NCBI GenBank assembly: GCA_030530685.1
Contig: JAUMUM010000001.1
Coordinates: 155,843-219,842, forward strand
Source: Actinomycetaceae bacterium
GTDB taxonomy: Bacteria > Actinomycetota > Actinomycetes > Actinomycetales > Actinomycetaceae
Direction: 5' to 3'
DNA: 64,000 bases
A model generated the notes under the pieces. That model had not been told where the DNA came from. It saw nothing but the letters and a program-made list of their open reading frames with translations, and did not search any database. Of this stretch, positions 36,372 through 44,737 are shown piece after piece. Positions within the stretch are counted from its first letter, which is position 1. Every line of letters begins with the position of its first letter. A program made the position numbers and the translations under genes.

Positions 36372-37610
36372 GTGAAAGAAACGACTGAGAATACCAAACA
36401 GCCGACAGCTCGCCTCATTCCGTTGACGGTGACTCACCTCGCGGCATTGGCGATCATCGCGATTCCCACGATTGTCGTGTTAGTGGTACTCATTGCACTG
36501 ACACTCGTCACCACACCACTATTCGGTTTAGGGCTGCTATTGTTCTTGCCCATCTTCGTCAGCGCGTCGGCTTTAGTAGCGAGGTTCGAGATCAACAGAG
36601 TCAGCGGCCTGTACGGCATTGACGCGCCGCCACTGCCGCCCAGGCCGCTTGCCGGCCCGGGAATGGGCGCCAAAATACGCGCGCTGCTTTCGCAGGCTTT
36701 TTCCGCCCGCAGATGGAGGGCACTGAGCTCCTTGCTGACCGGCGCGCTGTTCGGCGCATTGATCCTGGGAAGCCTGAATACGAGCTTTTCACTATTCGCC
36801 TGGGGCATCAATGCCGACAGCATCCCATTGAGCGTGCTGCGCATCGGGGGCGGAATACTTGACATCCTCCTGATTCCACTGCTGGGTTACCTACATCAGT
36901 TCATCGCACTGAACCTAGTCGGTGGGCAAAGCAAGAAAGAGTTGGCTGACGCAGCCATAGCCAGCGGCCGTCAACGCGCCAGCGCCATTGAGGCGGCGAA
37001 CGTCGAACGCACCCGCCTGGAGCGCGATTTGCACGACGGCGTCCAGCCGCGCCTCGTGTCCATCGGCATGACGCTCGACATGGCCAAATCGAAGATCGAG
37101 TCCGACCCTTCGGCAGCGCAGGACCTGGTGGCCGACGCCCACCAGTCAACCAAAGCCGCAATCACCGAGCTCCGCCAGCTCGTGCGAGGCATCCACGCAT
37201 CGATCCTCATGGACCGGGGACTCGACGCCGCCCTGTCGGCTCTGGCCGGACGCTCCCACATCCCCGTCGAACTCAACGTACAACTGCCATACAAAGGACG
37301 AGCAAAGGACGCGCGCACCAAAGAGGCCGAAGAAGTCGCCTACTTCGTGGTCGCCGAGGCCCTGACGAACGCGGCCAAGCATTCGCACGCGGCCCGGTGC
37401 CAGGTGACTATCTGGGTCACCTCCACCCGAGCGCAGGATGACATGCATATTCTAGTCACCGACGACGGCGTGGGCGGGGCCCGCAGCCAACCCGGCGGAG
37501 GCATCAGCGGTATCACCCAGCGAGTCCAGTCGGCCGGCGGAACCATGCAACTGACCAGCCCCGATGGCGGCCCGACCATAGTGGAGGTGAGGATTCCGTG
37601 CGGATCTTGA
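36372..37610 (+). CDS. Sensor histidine kinase (LiaS/NarL-partner type)
   Basis: 412 residues, GTG start at 36372. The N-terminal half has four hydrophobic segments (about 18-40, 42-62, 115-140, 150-178) forming a membrane sensor. A HisKA_3 dimerisation domain follows with phospho-acceptor His in ERDLHDGVQPRL (about 220-231). The HATPase domain has FVVAEALTNAAKHSHA, VTDDGVGG and GISGITQRV. It overlaps the response regulator gene by 13 bases. No ribosome binding site is clear at the GTG. Likely senses the cell envelope, as do LiaS-like kinases next to DUF4097 proteins. Confidence 0.92.
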   Translation: MKETTENTKQPTARLIPLTVTHLAALAIIAIPTIVVLVVLIALTLVTTPLFGLGLLLFLPIFVSASALVARFEINRVSGLYGIDAPPLPPRPLAGPGMGAKIRALLSQAFSARRWRALSSLLTGALFGALILGSLNTSFSLFAWGINADSIPLSVLRIGGGILDILLIPLLGYLHQFIALNLVGGQSKKELADAAIASGRQRASAIEAANVERTRLERDLHDGVQPRLVSIGMTLDMAKSKIESDPSAAQDLVADAHQSTKAAITELRQLVRGIHASILMDRGLDAALSALAGRSHIPVELNVQLPYKGRAKDARTKEAEEVAYFVVAEALTNAAKHSHAARCQVTIWVTSTRAQDDMHILVTDDGVGGARSQPGGGISGITQRVQSAGGTMQLTSPDGGPTIVEVRIPCGS

Positions 37611-38257
37611 TCTGCGAGGACTCCGTGCTGCTGCGCGAGGGGATGATTCGACTTCTGCACGACGCCGGCCACGACGTGGTAGCAGCCCTGCCCGACGCAT
37701 CCAACCTGGCAGCCAGCGTGGTCAGCGCCCGTCCCGAGTTCTGCATTATCGACGTGCGCCTGCCGCCAACCTTTCAAGACGAGGGGATACATGCGGCCTT
37801 GGAAGTGCGAGCCGCCCACCCCAAACTGCCGATCCTGGTTCTGTCACAGTACGTGGAAGAACGCTATGCCGGCGAACTCATCGCCGCCAACAACGGCTGG
37901 CTCGGATACCTATTGAAGGATCGCGTCACCGAGATATCCCATTTTCTCGACGCAGTGAATCGCATCGCAGACGGGGCGACCGTACTCGATCCGGAAGTGG
38001 TTGCCCAGCTGCTGGCGCGAGGAACGCACAATAGCCGGCTCTCGACTCTCACTTCGCGCGAACGGCAGGCCTTGGCGCTGGTCGCCGAGGGGCAGTCGAA
38101 TCAGGCGATTGCAGAACAACTCTATCTTTCGAAAGCCAGTGTCGAGAAGTATATAACGGCGATATTCACCAAGCTGGACCTCCATGTAGACGCCTATAGC
38201 AACCGGCGGGTGCTGGCTGCTCTGATGTACATCGCGGAGAACGGAGACAGGACATGA
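37598..38257 (+). CDS. NarL/LuxR-type response regulator
   Basis: 219 residues. Receiver domain with the acidic pocket in LICEDS (residues 4-9), phosphorylated Asp in FCIIDVRLPP (about 51) and Lys in GYLLKDRV (about 106). C-terminal LuxR HTH: LTSRERQALALVAEGQSNQAIAEQLYLSKASVEKY. GTG start at 37598, inside the end of the kinase gene, with GGAGGTGAGG upstream. Cognate regulator of the preceding kinase; its stop overlaps the next gene as ATGA. Confidence 0.95.
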   Translation: MRILICEDSVLLREGMIRLLHDAGHDVVAALPDASNLAASVVSARPEFCIIDVRLPPTFQDEGIHAALEVRAAHPKLPILVLSQYVEERYAGELIAANNGWLGYLLKDRVTEISHFLDAVNRIADGATVLDPEVVAQLLARGTHNSRLSTLTSRERQALALVAEGQSNQAIAEQLYLSKASVEKYITAIFTKLDLHVDAYSNRRVLAALMYIAENGDRT

Positions 38258-39171
38258 CGACAACGACTGCCCGCAATATTGCCCCGTCAGCCAAGGTGTT
38301 GGCCGGGATTGGAATCTTCATGCTGACCTGTGCGATTCTCTTGGGGCTGTTTTCATTGACCAACTATTTGCGAACGCGTGATTACGGCAACGAAGTGGCA
38401 TCAGCCCAGGGAGTCACGCGCCTGGACATCAGCGGCGATCCTGAGAACCTGGAAGTGGTGTGCGGCCAGGTCGACAAGTTTGTCCTCGAGCAGAAGAATG
38501 TGCGGAAGAAGACGACGATCGAGCGCGACGGGGATGTGCTGAAGGTTTCTGCCCCTTCGACACCTTGGTATAGGGATATCGTTGTCAGCTTTCATAGTCC
38601 GACGCTCAAGTTGACCATGCCGCGCGATGTCTGTGACGGGCGTCTTTCTGTCAAGACGCGGGTGGGCTCTGCCGATCTGCGCATTGAATCGAAAATGAAG
38701 GATGTTTCTTTGAAGTCTGGCAGCGGCAACACTAAGTTTGTCGGCACGGCCGAGAGCCTGACCAGCAATGTCGGATCGGGCGAGATCGACGTAGACGCCA
38801 AGGTTAAGAAGGATGTTTCGCTCGAGGCTGGCAGCGGCGATCTCAAGTTCGCCGGCACTGCCAGGAGTCTTTCCGGCAAGGTTGGATCCGGTCAGATCAA
38901 CGTGGATGCCACGGTGAAGGGCCGCGCCAAGTTGAAGGCCTCGTCGGGCGACGTCTCCGGCCAAATCAATTCCGTACCCGATTCACTGTCCGTAGAAGTA
39001 GGCTCGGGTGACGTTCGATTGGCTCTGCCTCGGGGCCTGTACTTTGTGAAATCCGATGTTGGCTCCGGCGAGTTCAATAACAAGCTCGACATCGACAAGT
39101 CCGGCAAACCGTGCGACATTGACGTGAAGGTTGGCTCCGGCGACGTTAACCTCAAAAGGCTTGCTAAGTGA
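38254..39171 (+). CDS. DUF4097-type beta-repeat membrane protein
   Basis: 305 residues. One N-terminal membrane helix (about 13-36) anchors an extracytoplasmic domain made of short beta repeats, each with a VGSG(D/E/Q) turn, for example SNVGSGEIDVDAKVKKD and GKVGSGQINVDATVKGR; about seven turns can be counted from residue 145 to the end. This is the DUF4097/LiaF C-terminal-like beta-helix. It is translationally coupled to the two-component genes and probably acts as their output or modulating partner at the cell surface. The repeats are visible in DNA, so recombination between them is possible. Confidence 0.85.
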   Translation: MTTTTARNIAPSAKVLAGIGIFMLTCAILLGLFSLTNYLRTRDYGNEVASAQGVTRLDISGDPENLEVVCGQVDKFVLEQKNVRKKTTIERDGDVLKVSAPSTPWYRDIVVSFHSPTLKLTMPRDVCDGRLSVKTRVGSADLRIESKMKDVSLKSGSGNTKFVGTAESLTSNVGSGEIDVDAKVKKDVSLEAGSGDLKFAGTARSLSGKVGSGQINVDATVKGRAKLKASSGDVSGQINSVPDSLSVEVGSGDVRLALPRGLYFVKSDVGSGEFNNKLDIDKSGKPCDIDVKVGSGDVNLKRLAK

Positions 39172-39208
39172 GGCTGGTCAGGTTCTGCCAGCTAGATGGC
39201 GCAGGCCA

Positions 39209-39249
39209 GGCGGTTGGCCCAATGTTTCGTCTTCATTGGGCCAACCGCC
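39209..39249. terminator. Perfect 16-bp inverted repeat between convergent operons
   Basis: GGCGGTTGGCCCAATG (39209-39224) and its exact complement (39234-39249) around a 9-base loop. It lies 37 bases after the DUF4097 gene and faces the end of a tetR gene, so it is probably a bidirectional terminator. The rest of the 39172-39495 gap has no gene. Confidence 0.85.
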
Positions 39250-39495
39250 GCCTTCGCGCCTGAAACTTGCACTCCTGAAGCTTGCGCGCTCGAAACATCG
39301 GCTGACCAGGCGTTCAGACCGGAGCGAGCCTGCGGCGAGCCCGAGCTGACGGTGCGCGCAGACCGGCGGTACGCGTGCGACACCAACGACCGACGCTCAG
39401 GCAAGCCGGCCTCGCACGGGTGCGACATTGATCGGCAGCACGTTCGAGCACCGCGGTCGACACCGGGCAAGCGAGGCACACGATTGGTGCGCGGA

Positions 39496-40071
39496 TTAGT
39501 CGGCGTAGGCGGTCAGGAGTTGGTCGAGGGCGGCGTGCGCCTCGGCTCGCGCAGCCTCAGGATCATCATGCTGCGCGATCCATAGTGCAGCTTCGTTCAT
39601 GGCTCCGGATAGATGTGCTGCCGTGGCCTCCACAAGAGCTTCGGCCACGAGGACATTGCGTAGGGCTCGGCGTAGGTGTGCGACGGAGTTTTCGTCGTCG
39701 AGACGACGCCACTCCTGCCACCCGACCACCGCAGGCGCGTCGACAAGAAGGATGCGCACATAAGCACTCGACGTGATCGTGTCGAGGAATGCGTGCGAGC
39801 CGGCGCGGAGCTGGGACGAGGGCGACGAAGCATCGTCGGCCGCAGCCACGACCGCCGCGGCCACCTGGGCTTGAAGCCGCGCTGCGACTGCGCCGAACAG
39901 CCCCTTCTTGCTCCGGTAGTGATGGTAGATAGCTCCTCGAGTGACGCCGGCGTCCTGCGCGACGTCATCAAGGCTAACGCGGGCGTAGCCGCTGGCGGCG
40001 AATAGTTTGGCTGCCGATTGGACGATCCTCTCTGCTGTGCGAGCAGCATCGGCGGCTGAGGCGCGGGGCAT
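39496..40071 (-). CDS. TetR family transcriptional regulator
   Basis: 191 residues. The HTH reads RIVQSAAKLFAASGYARVSLDDVAQDAGVTRGAIYHHYRSKKGLF (about 15-59), the classic TetR N-terminal domain. The C-terminal ligand domain (about 75-190) is Ala-rich helical. It is divergent from a VOC-family gene, and two operator-like palindromes of identical geometry occupy the 73-base gap, so it likely represses both genes. Ligand unknown. Confidence 0.92.
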   Translation of the reverse strand: MPRASAADAARTAERIVQSAAKLFAASGYARVSLDDVAQDAGVTRGAIYHHYRSKKGLFGAVAARLQAQVAAAVVAAADDASSPSSQLRAGSHAFLDTITSSAYVRILLVDAPAVVGWQEWRRLDDENSVAHLRRALRNVLVAEALVEATAAHLSGAMNEAALWIAQHDDPEAARAEAHAALDQLLTAYAD

Positions 40072-40080
40072 GATCTTCCT

Positions 40081-40133
40081 TTACGTACTTAGCGTATGTA
40101 TGTAGGATGCGGTTACGTTCTCAGTGTACGTAA
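40081..40133. promoter_or_regulatory. Twin TetR operators between tetR and the VOC gene
   Basis: Site 1: TTACGT-9-ATGTAT at 40081-40101. Site 2: TTACGT-9-ACGTAA at 40113-40133, a perfect palindrome in its arms. Both have 6-9-6 spacing and start 32 bases apart, close to three helical turns. Site 2 runs into the ribosome binding site of the VOC gene (AAGGAG at 40132). Confidence 0.75.
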
Positions 40134-40144
40134 GGAGATGGATT

Positions 40145-40546
40145 GTGCCGGCCACCAGTTTCTACCCCGTGCTCATGTCAGGCGACGTCCGCGCTGCGGC
40201 ATCCTTCTATCGGGAAACTGTCGGCTTTGAAGTAACGTTTGAGTCCGATTGGTACGCCAGCCTCAGGCTGGGAGCCTTCGAGTTGGCGATTCTGGCTCGC
40301 GACCACGAGACCATCCCAGACGGATACGGCGCACTGCCTCAAGGCGTGATCGTGAACCTTGAAGTCGACAACGTCGACGACCTGCATCAACGTCTGTGCA
40401 AACGCGTCGAGGTCATCCAGCCGCTGCGAAACGAAGCCTTTGGACAACGCCACTTCATTGTCGCGGCCCCAGACGGTGTGCTTTTGGACATCATTCAGCC
40501 GGTGCCTCCCAGCGGCGAGTACGTCAGCGCATACGTCGAAGCCTAG
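40145..40546 (+). CDS. VOC superfamily (glyoxalase-like) protein
   Basis: 133 residues from GTG at 40145, seven bases after AAGGAG. Paired beta-alpha-beta-beta-beta units of the vicinal oxygen chelate fold: MSGDVRAAASFYRETVGFEV (9-28) at the start, and GQRHFIVAAPDGVLLDIIQP near the end. Members include glyoxalases, dioxygenases and antibiotic-binding resistance proteins; the metal ligands are not obvious, so a binding or resistance role is as likely as catalysis. Controlled by the divergent TetR. Confidence 0.88.
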   Translation: MPATSFYPVLMSGDVRAAASFYRETVGFEVTFESDWYASLRLGAFELAILARDHETIPDGYGALPQGVIVNLEVDNVDDLHQRLCKRVEVIQPLRNEAFGQRHFIVAAPDGVLLDIIQPVPPSGEYVSAYVEA

Positions 40547-40594
40547 GCACCCGCGCAATAGGGTTGCCAGTTCACGAAATAGTCACGACCAGTC

Positions 40595-40822
40595 TTACCC
40601 CACATAGCCCAAAGCCCTAGACCCTTCGTTTGGAGGCAAAGGAACAGCACCTGTAGCGACTCGCAGATCTGCTAGCTCCCGCGTGGTTTGTCGCCTTACT
40701 CTGGCGTGTGCTTCAGACTCCGTTTCCAACAGCCAGAATGCAGCCTTAAGAATCGGACCACCGATGGCAACGAGCAACGCAAGTGTGACCGCGACCCCAA
40801 CCACGCTGGCATCTACGAACAC
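40595..40822 (-). CDS. Small hypothetical membrane protein
   Basis: 75 residues from GTG at 40822. One membrane helix (VVGVAVTLALLVAIGGPIL, about 7-25) followed by a charged segment ETESEAHARVRRQTTRELADLR. Composition is protein-like, but no ribosome binding site is seen and no family is recognised. It may be a real small membrane protein or a chance frame. Confidence 0.45.
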   Translation of the reverse strand: MFVDASVVGVAVTLALLVAIGGPILKAAFWLLETESEAHARVRRQTTRELADLRVATGAVPLPPNEGSRALGYVG

Positions 40823-40872
40823 GTCTAAGAACGGGATGTGATCCGAACCGCCAGCGTGGCCCCATCGCTAGC

Positions 40873-40895
40873 GAGGCGCTCGGCAAACCCGGCGA
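40873..40895. repeat. Dispersed 23-bp repeat, copy B
   Basis: 22 of 23 bases identical to 36079-36101. It sits in the gap between the small membrane ORF and arsR (40823-41200), where no gene is supported. Confidence 0.6.
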
Positions 40896-41200
40896 TGAGC
40901 TCGGCAAGTTCAACGAAAGTCGCCGGACTCCGGCAAGAAAGGCAGCGCCGCGTTCCATGGTGCCCACCGCCCACACGGATTCCGGCGGCGCCTGCGTCCT
41001 GGCTGCGTGTCGGCCAGGCACACTGCCCCGTGGGCATGGCCTCTTGCTCGACGCCGGCCCAGGCACCCTCCGCTTTCGCGCTGTGCGACGCCGACGACTT
41101 CGATCTCGGGCGAACCCCTGCAACCAGCATATACGAATACCGTTGAGTACAAATATATGTTTGTGTTAACTTGGGCTGGTTCGCACGAAAGGAAAGACAC

Positions 41201-41578
41201 ATGGGAGCAGCACGCGCCTCCGACGTCGACGCGGCGTTGCGCGCACTGGCCGACGCAAACCGTCGCGCAATCCTGCAGGTGATCCGATCGGGACCACACC
41301 CGGTGGGTGACGTCGCGCAGAAGGTCGGGCTCTCGCAGCAAACGGCCTCCCACCATCTTCGCACCCTAGAGCGAGCGGGCCTGGCCACGGTCACCGCCGA
41401 CCGGACACGTCACCTGTACGCGCTCAACACCGACGGGTTAGCGGCCGTGCGGTCCTACCTGAACGACTTCTGGCCCGAGCACCTGGCCTGCCTCAAGTCC
41501 GCCATCGAGCAGCGAGAGGAGGGCCGGCACGAGGAAGACGCGGGCCGGCATACGCGAAAGGAGGGCCAGCATGGCTGA
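41201..41578 (+). CDS. ArsR family regulator
   Basis: 125 residues from ATG at 41201 with AAAGGAAAG upstream. Winged HTH: DVDAALRALADANRRAILQVIR (9-30), HPVGDVAQKVGLSQQTASHHLRTLERAGL (34-62). The C-terminal 25 residues are His/Glu-rich (EEGRHEEDAGRHTRKEGQHG), possibly just linker. It overlaps the SRPBCC gene by 8 bases. ArsR-SRPBCC/AHSA1 pairs are widespread and regulate themselves; the ligand is usually unknown. Confidence 0.93.
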   Translation: MGAARASDVDAALRALADANRRAILQVIRSGPHPVGDVAQKVGLSQQTASHHLRTLERAGLATVTADRTRHLYALNTDGLAAVRSYLNDFWPEHLACLKSAIEQREEGRHEEDAGRHTRKEGQHG

Positions 41579-42026
41579 ATTCCGGGACTCCATTGAGATC
41601 GCCGCTCCACCAGACACCGTGTTCGAGTACCTGACGACGAACGAGGGCATGACGGCGTGGATGGGCCAGTATGCCGATCTCGACCCGACGCCCGGCGGCA
41701 AGTTCACCGTCGACGTCGCCGGCTACCCCGTGCGCGGCCGGTATCTGGAGGTCGAACCTCCGCACCGCGTCGTCCTCTCATGGGGGTTCGCGGGAAGCGA
41801 GGACCTGCCGGCCGGAGCATCGACCGTTGAGTTCCTCCTGACCCCGATCAGCGGCGGGACCAGAGTCGACCTTCGACACTTCGACCTGCCCGACACCGAG
41901 GTCCGCGGCCACGCCGACGGCTGGACACATTTCCTGCCCCGCCTGCAACTAGTCGGCGCAGGAGGACATGCCGGCCCAGACCATTGGAGTCCCCTGCCGC
42001 CTGACACCACCGCGACGACGCCATGA
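41571..42026 (+). CDS. SRPBCC (AHSA1-like) domain protein
   Basis: 151 residues. START/Bet v 1-like fold of the AHSA1 group: DSIEIAAPPDTVFEYLTTNEGMTAWMG (4-30), GKFTVDVAGYPVRGRYLEVEPPHRVVLSWGF, and a C-terminal helix DGWTHFLPRLQLV. These proteins bind hydrophobic ligands. Co-transcribed with the upstream arsR gene (8-base overlap) and probably with tfoX-N and DUF2461 genes downstream. Confidence 0.92.
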   Translation: MAEFRDSIEIAAPPDTVFEYLTTNEGMTAWMGQYADLDPTPGGKFTVDVAGYPVRGRYLEVEPPHRVVLSWGFAGSEDLPAGASTVEFLLTPISGGTRVDLRHFDLPDTEVRGHADGWTHFLPRLQLVGAGGHAGPDHWSPLPPDTTATTP

Positions 42027-42090
42027 CCTTCGACAACGGACCAATGACCCGCCCCACGGCCCACCGGAGCGGGCATGAGGAAGGAACGAC

Positions 42091-42435
42091 ATGACTCCCG
42101 AACAGAGCGAACTCGTCCGCCGCATCCGCGCCCTGCTCGTCGACGAGCCAGCAGTGCGCGAGGTGTCGATGTTCGGCGGACGCGCGATCATGGTCAACGA
42201 AAAGATGATCGTCAGCGCAGGCAAGGACGGAAGCCTCCTCGTTCGAGTCGACGCCGCCCGGCACGACGAGCTCCTGGACGAGGCCGGGACCGCACAGGCG
42301 ACTATGGGAGCGGGCCGGAGCATGGGACGCGGCTGGATCGACGTCAACCCGGAGGCGCTCGCCGACCAGCGCCTCATCTTCTGGGTCGAAACCGCCATGG
42401 CCCACAACCGCGCTATCAAGGACGGCAGATCATGA
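42091..42435 (+). CDS. TfoX N-terminal domain protein
   Basis: 114 residues consisting only of a TfoX_N domain: VREVSMFGGRAIMVNEKMIVSAGKDGSLLVRVDA is the family's signature region. In gamma-proteobacteria TfoX is a competence regulator with an extra C-terminal domain; here the single-domain form is of unknown role. AGGAACGAC precedes the ATG. Its stop overlaps the next start as ATGA. Confidence 0.9.
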   Translation: MTPEQSELVRRIRALLVDEPAVREVSMFGGRAIMVNEKMIVSAGKDGSLLVRVDAARHDELLDEAGTAQATMGAGRSMGRGWIDVNPEALADQRLIFWVETAMAHNRAIKDGRS

Positions 42436-43088
42436 GTAGCTTCCAGGGCCTGCCACCGGGTCTGTTCGAATTCTTCGTCGACCTCGGCAACGACAATTCC
42501 ACGAGTTTCTGGCACGCCAACCGGCATCGGTGGCAGCAGAACGTGAAGGCGCCCATGACGGCGCTGCTCGACGAGTTGGCCGCAGAGTTCGGCCCCCTGC
42601 GCATGTTCCGCCCAAACCGCGATCTTAGGTTCTCGGCGGACAAGTCGCCCTACAAGCTCTGGACCGGGGCCACGAGCACTCCCGTCGCCACAGGCGGCAT
42701 CGGCTACTATCTCTCAGTCTCGGCCGAGGGCATCACTACCGGGTACGGGGCCATGCTCATGAACTCACAGCAGCTGCGCCGTTACCGCGCCGCGATCGAC
42801 GACGAAGTGAGCGGCGCCGAGTTCGAAGAACTGATCGGCTCCCTCGCCGCGCGATCCTTGCCCGTCTCCCACGGAGCACAGGCCCCCATCACGACCGCCC
42901 CGCGCGGCTACTCGCAGGACCATCCGCGCATTGAGTACCTGAGATGGAAAGGCGCCGCCGTCGTCCAAGAATGGGCCCAATCCGAGTGGATGCACACGCC
43001 CGCGGCATTGGATACCATCCGCGGCGTCTGGCGCGGAGTCGAGCCACTCAAGAACTGGCTCAACGCCCACGTCTCAGAGCAACGATGA
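42432..43088 (+). CDS. DUF2461 family protein
   Basis: 218 residues from the ATG at 42432, which overlaps the TfoX stop. DUF2461 pattern: FQGLPPGLFEFFVDLGNDNSTSFWHANRHRW (4-34), then FRPNRDLRFSADKSPYKLWTGA (about 60-81) and GIGYYLSVSAEGITTGYG. Conserved and widespread, function unknown, cytosolic. Last gene of the arsR-SRPBCC-tfoX-DUF2461 group. Confidence 0.9.
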   Translation: MSSFQGLPPGLFEFFVDLGNDNSTSFWHANRHRWQQNVKAPMTALLDELAAEFGPLRMFRPNRDLRFSADKSPYKLWTGATSTPVATGGIGYYLSVSAEGITTGYGAMLMNSQQLRRYRAAIDDEVSGAEFEELIGSLAARSLPVSHGAQAPITTAPRGYSQDHPRIEYLRWKGAAVVQEWAQSEWMHTPAALDTIRGVWRGVEPLKNWLNAHVSEQR

Positions 43089-43210
43089 CGCACGCTCCCA
43101 TGATCCGACGCCCCGGCAACACGGCGGCTTGCACCACTAGCCACCCTGAGATATCCCACGGATTCGGCACCACCGATCGCCGCTCTAACGCCCGCTCCGG
43201 GTAGCGGCAT

Positions 43211-43237
43211 AAAAATGCCCCGTCACCGGACGGGGCA
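43211..43237 (-). terminator. Rho-independent terminator of tRNA-Ala
   Basis: On the minus strand TGCCCCGTC and GACGGGGCA pair around a four-base loop and are followed by TTTTT, a textbook intrinsic terminator about 25 bases after the tRNA. Confidence 0.93.
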
Positions 43238-43259
43238 GATTCGCTGTCTTCAACCTGTG

Positions 43260-43332
43260 TGGAGCTAAGGGGATTCGAACCCCTGACCTCTTCCATGCCA
43301 TGGAAGCGCGCTACCAACTGCGCCATAGCCCC
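43260..43332 (-). tRNA. tRNA-Ala (anticodon GGC)
   Basis: The minus strand folds as a complete 73-base tRNA. Acceptor stem GGGGCTA with TAGCTCC, D arm GCGC-AGTTGGTA-GCGC, anticodon stem CTTCC/GGAAG around the loop ATGGCAT (anticodon GGC), T arm AGGGG-TTCGAAT-CCCCT, discriminator A. The 3' CCA is not encoded (CAC follows). Confidence 0.97.
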
Positions 43333-43346
43333 TTGCGACCTGCTCA

Positions 43347-43375
43347 ATGTTACTCGCGGCCACCGCCCCGGGCAA
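43347..43375 (-). promoter_or_regulatory. Promoter of tRNA-Ala
   Basis: On the minus strand TTGCCC (-35, 43375-43370), exactly 17 bases, then TAACAT (-10, 43352-43347), about 14 bases before the mature tRNA 5' end. The further gap to 43653 shows no gene. Confidence 0.8.
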
Positions 43376-43653
43376 ATCCCGGGAGGCCGCCGCTCATGAG
43401 AAACACGTCACCGCCCCGAGCCTTGCCATTGGGCGCTTTTGACGGTAGACACGTGCCGGCAAGCTGTCCGGTCGAGATCCCTCGGTCACCCGCTCGGCGT
43501 GTTCCCAGCGGCCCTCGCCGGACAGAGCGGTCGGCGCCCGCACCCTGCGTACGCGCCCACACCATTCGTCGCCCAAGCAGCGCGGTCCGGTCGTCCTGCA
43601 TCAGGCATATCCCGCGGTCCACCCCGCCGTCGCCTGTCAGTACCTCGCCGCGC

Positions 43654-44268
43654 CTAGTCGTCCACCCCGCGATTGTAGGCGTAGACGCGCCAGCGCGGAT
43701 TACGCTCGGGCTGCGGAAGGACGATCGACCAGTGACAGTTGTCCATGCCGCGAAACCCGTCCCACTGGGCGGGATCCATGCCAAGCAGCGCAATGACACC
43801 GCACATAAGCGCCGAGCCGTGCGCGACGACGACGAGCGTCCCGTCGGTCTGCCCGGCCCAGTGCGCCACGGCCCGACTCACGCGCTCGCCGACGGCCGTC
43901 TTCGTTTCAACACCGACGCCCTGCGGCTGCAACCCACTGGACCACGCGTTGAACTGCTCCGGCCACCGCCCGGCGATGGCCTCGCGGTCCAGCCCTTCCC
44001 ACTGACCGAAGTCGCGCTCGGCGAGGCGCTCGTCCTTGGCGACATCGAGCCCCGTGACTTCGGCCAGCGCCCGCGCCGTCTCGTGCGCGCGCGACAGCGG
44101 CGAACTGACGATGGCGGTCGGCTCCAGCCGCGCGATATGCTCGGCCGCGGCGCTGGCCTGCTCGCGCCCCGCATCGTTGAGCGGGATATCGAGCGAGCCC
44201 TGAATTCTGAAGGAGATATTGAGATCGGTCTGTCCGTGGCGCCACAGCACAACGCGCCGAGCGCTCAC
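43654..44268 (-). CDS. Histidine phosphatase (phosphoglycerate mutase-like)
   Basis: 204 residues. RHG motif in VVLWRHGQTDLN (6-17), second-site FGQWEG (about 91), and VVAHGSAL with the second catalytic His (about 148). It is the histidine phosphatase gene that in many actinobacteria follows rsfS (there sometimes annotated as glucosyl-3-phosphoglycerate phosphatase or mutase). Substrate not determined. The GTG start overlaps the rsfS stop (GTGA). Confidence 0.92.
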   Translation of the reverse strand: MSARRVVLWRHGQTDLNISFRIQGSLDIPLNDAGREQASAAAEHIARLEPTAIVSSPLSRAHETARALAEVTGLDVAKDERLAERDFGQWEGLDREAIAGRWPEQFNAWSSGLQPQGVGVETKTAVGERVSRAVAHWAGQTDGTLVVVAHGSALMCGVIALLGMDPAQWDGFRGMDNCHWSIVLPQPERNPRWRVYAYNRGVDD

Positions 44269-44729
44269 GGTTCGACTCCGGCGACGGCCTCTGCCACACC
44301 ATCGAAACCGCCGGAATCGGCCGGAGTTTCGACACCCGGCTCGCCATCGTCCTCAAGGCGCGGCCCTTCGCCCTCCCCCACATCGATTGCCGGGCAGTCG
44401 CCCCACAGGCGGTCGAGCGCGTAGAACTCGCGGTCCTCGTCCGGCAGGACGTGCACAATGAGGTCGCCGAAGTCGACGAGCACCCAGTGGATCTCTTCGC
44501 CAAAGCCCTCGCGGCGTTCCCGTTCAATCCCCACCTTGGCCAGGGCCTCCTCAATGCCGTCGACGAGCGCGCGCACCTGGCGCTGGCTCGACCCGGACAC
44601 GACGAGGAAGGCCTCGGTCAGCACGAGCCGCTCCGACACGTCTATCGCCGTGATGTCCGTGGCCTTGAGCTGCCGCGCAGCCTCGGCTGCGATACGGGTG
44701 CATTCGAGCGTCTCGTGCGAAGCGGCCAA
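44265..44729 (-). CDS. rsfS: Ribosome silencing factor RsfS
   Basis: 154 residues, DUF143/Iojap family. LKATDITAIDVSERLVLTEAFLVVSGSSQRQVRALVDGIEEAL (17-59) and GFGEEIHWVLVDFGDLIVHVL are diagnostic. It binds ribosomal protein uL14 and blocks subunit joining under starvation. The C-terminal 40 residues are acidic and Gly/Glu-rich, longer than in E. coli RsfS. Follows the low-complexity membrane protein by 8 bases. Confidence 0.95.
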   Translation of the reverse strand: MAASHETLECTRIAAEAARQLKATDITAIDVSERLVLTEAFLVVSGSSQRQVRALVDGIEEALAKVGIERERREGFGEEIHWVLVDFGDLIVHVLPDEDREFYALDRLWGDCPAIDVGEGEGPRLEDDGEPGVETPADSGGFDGVAEAVAGVEP

Positions 44730-44737
44730 TAATCCTC

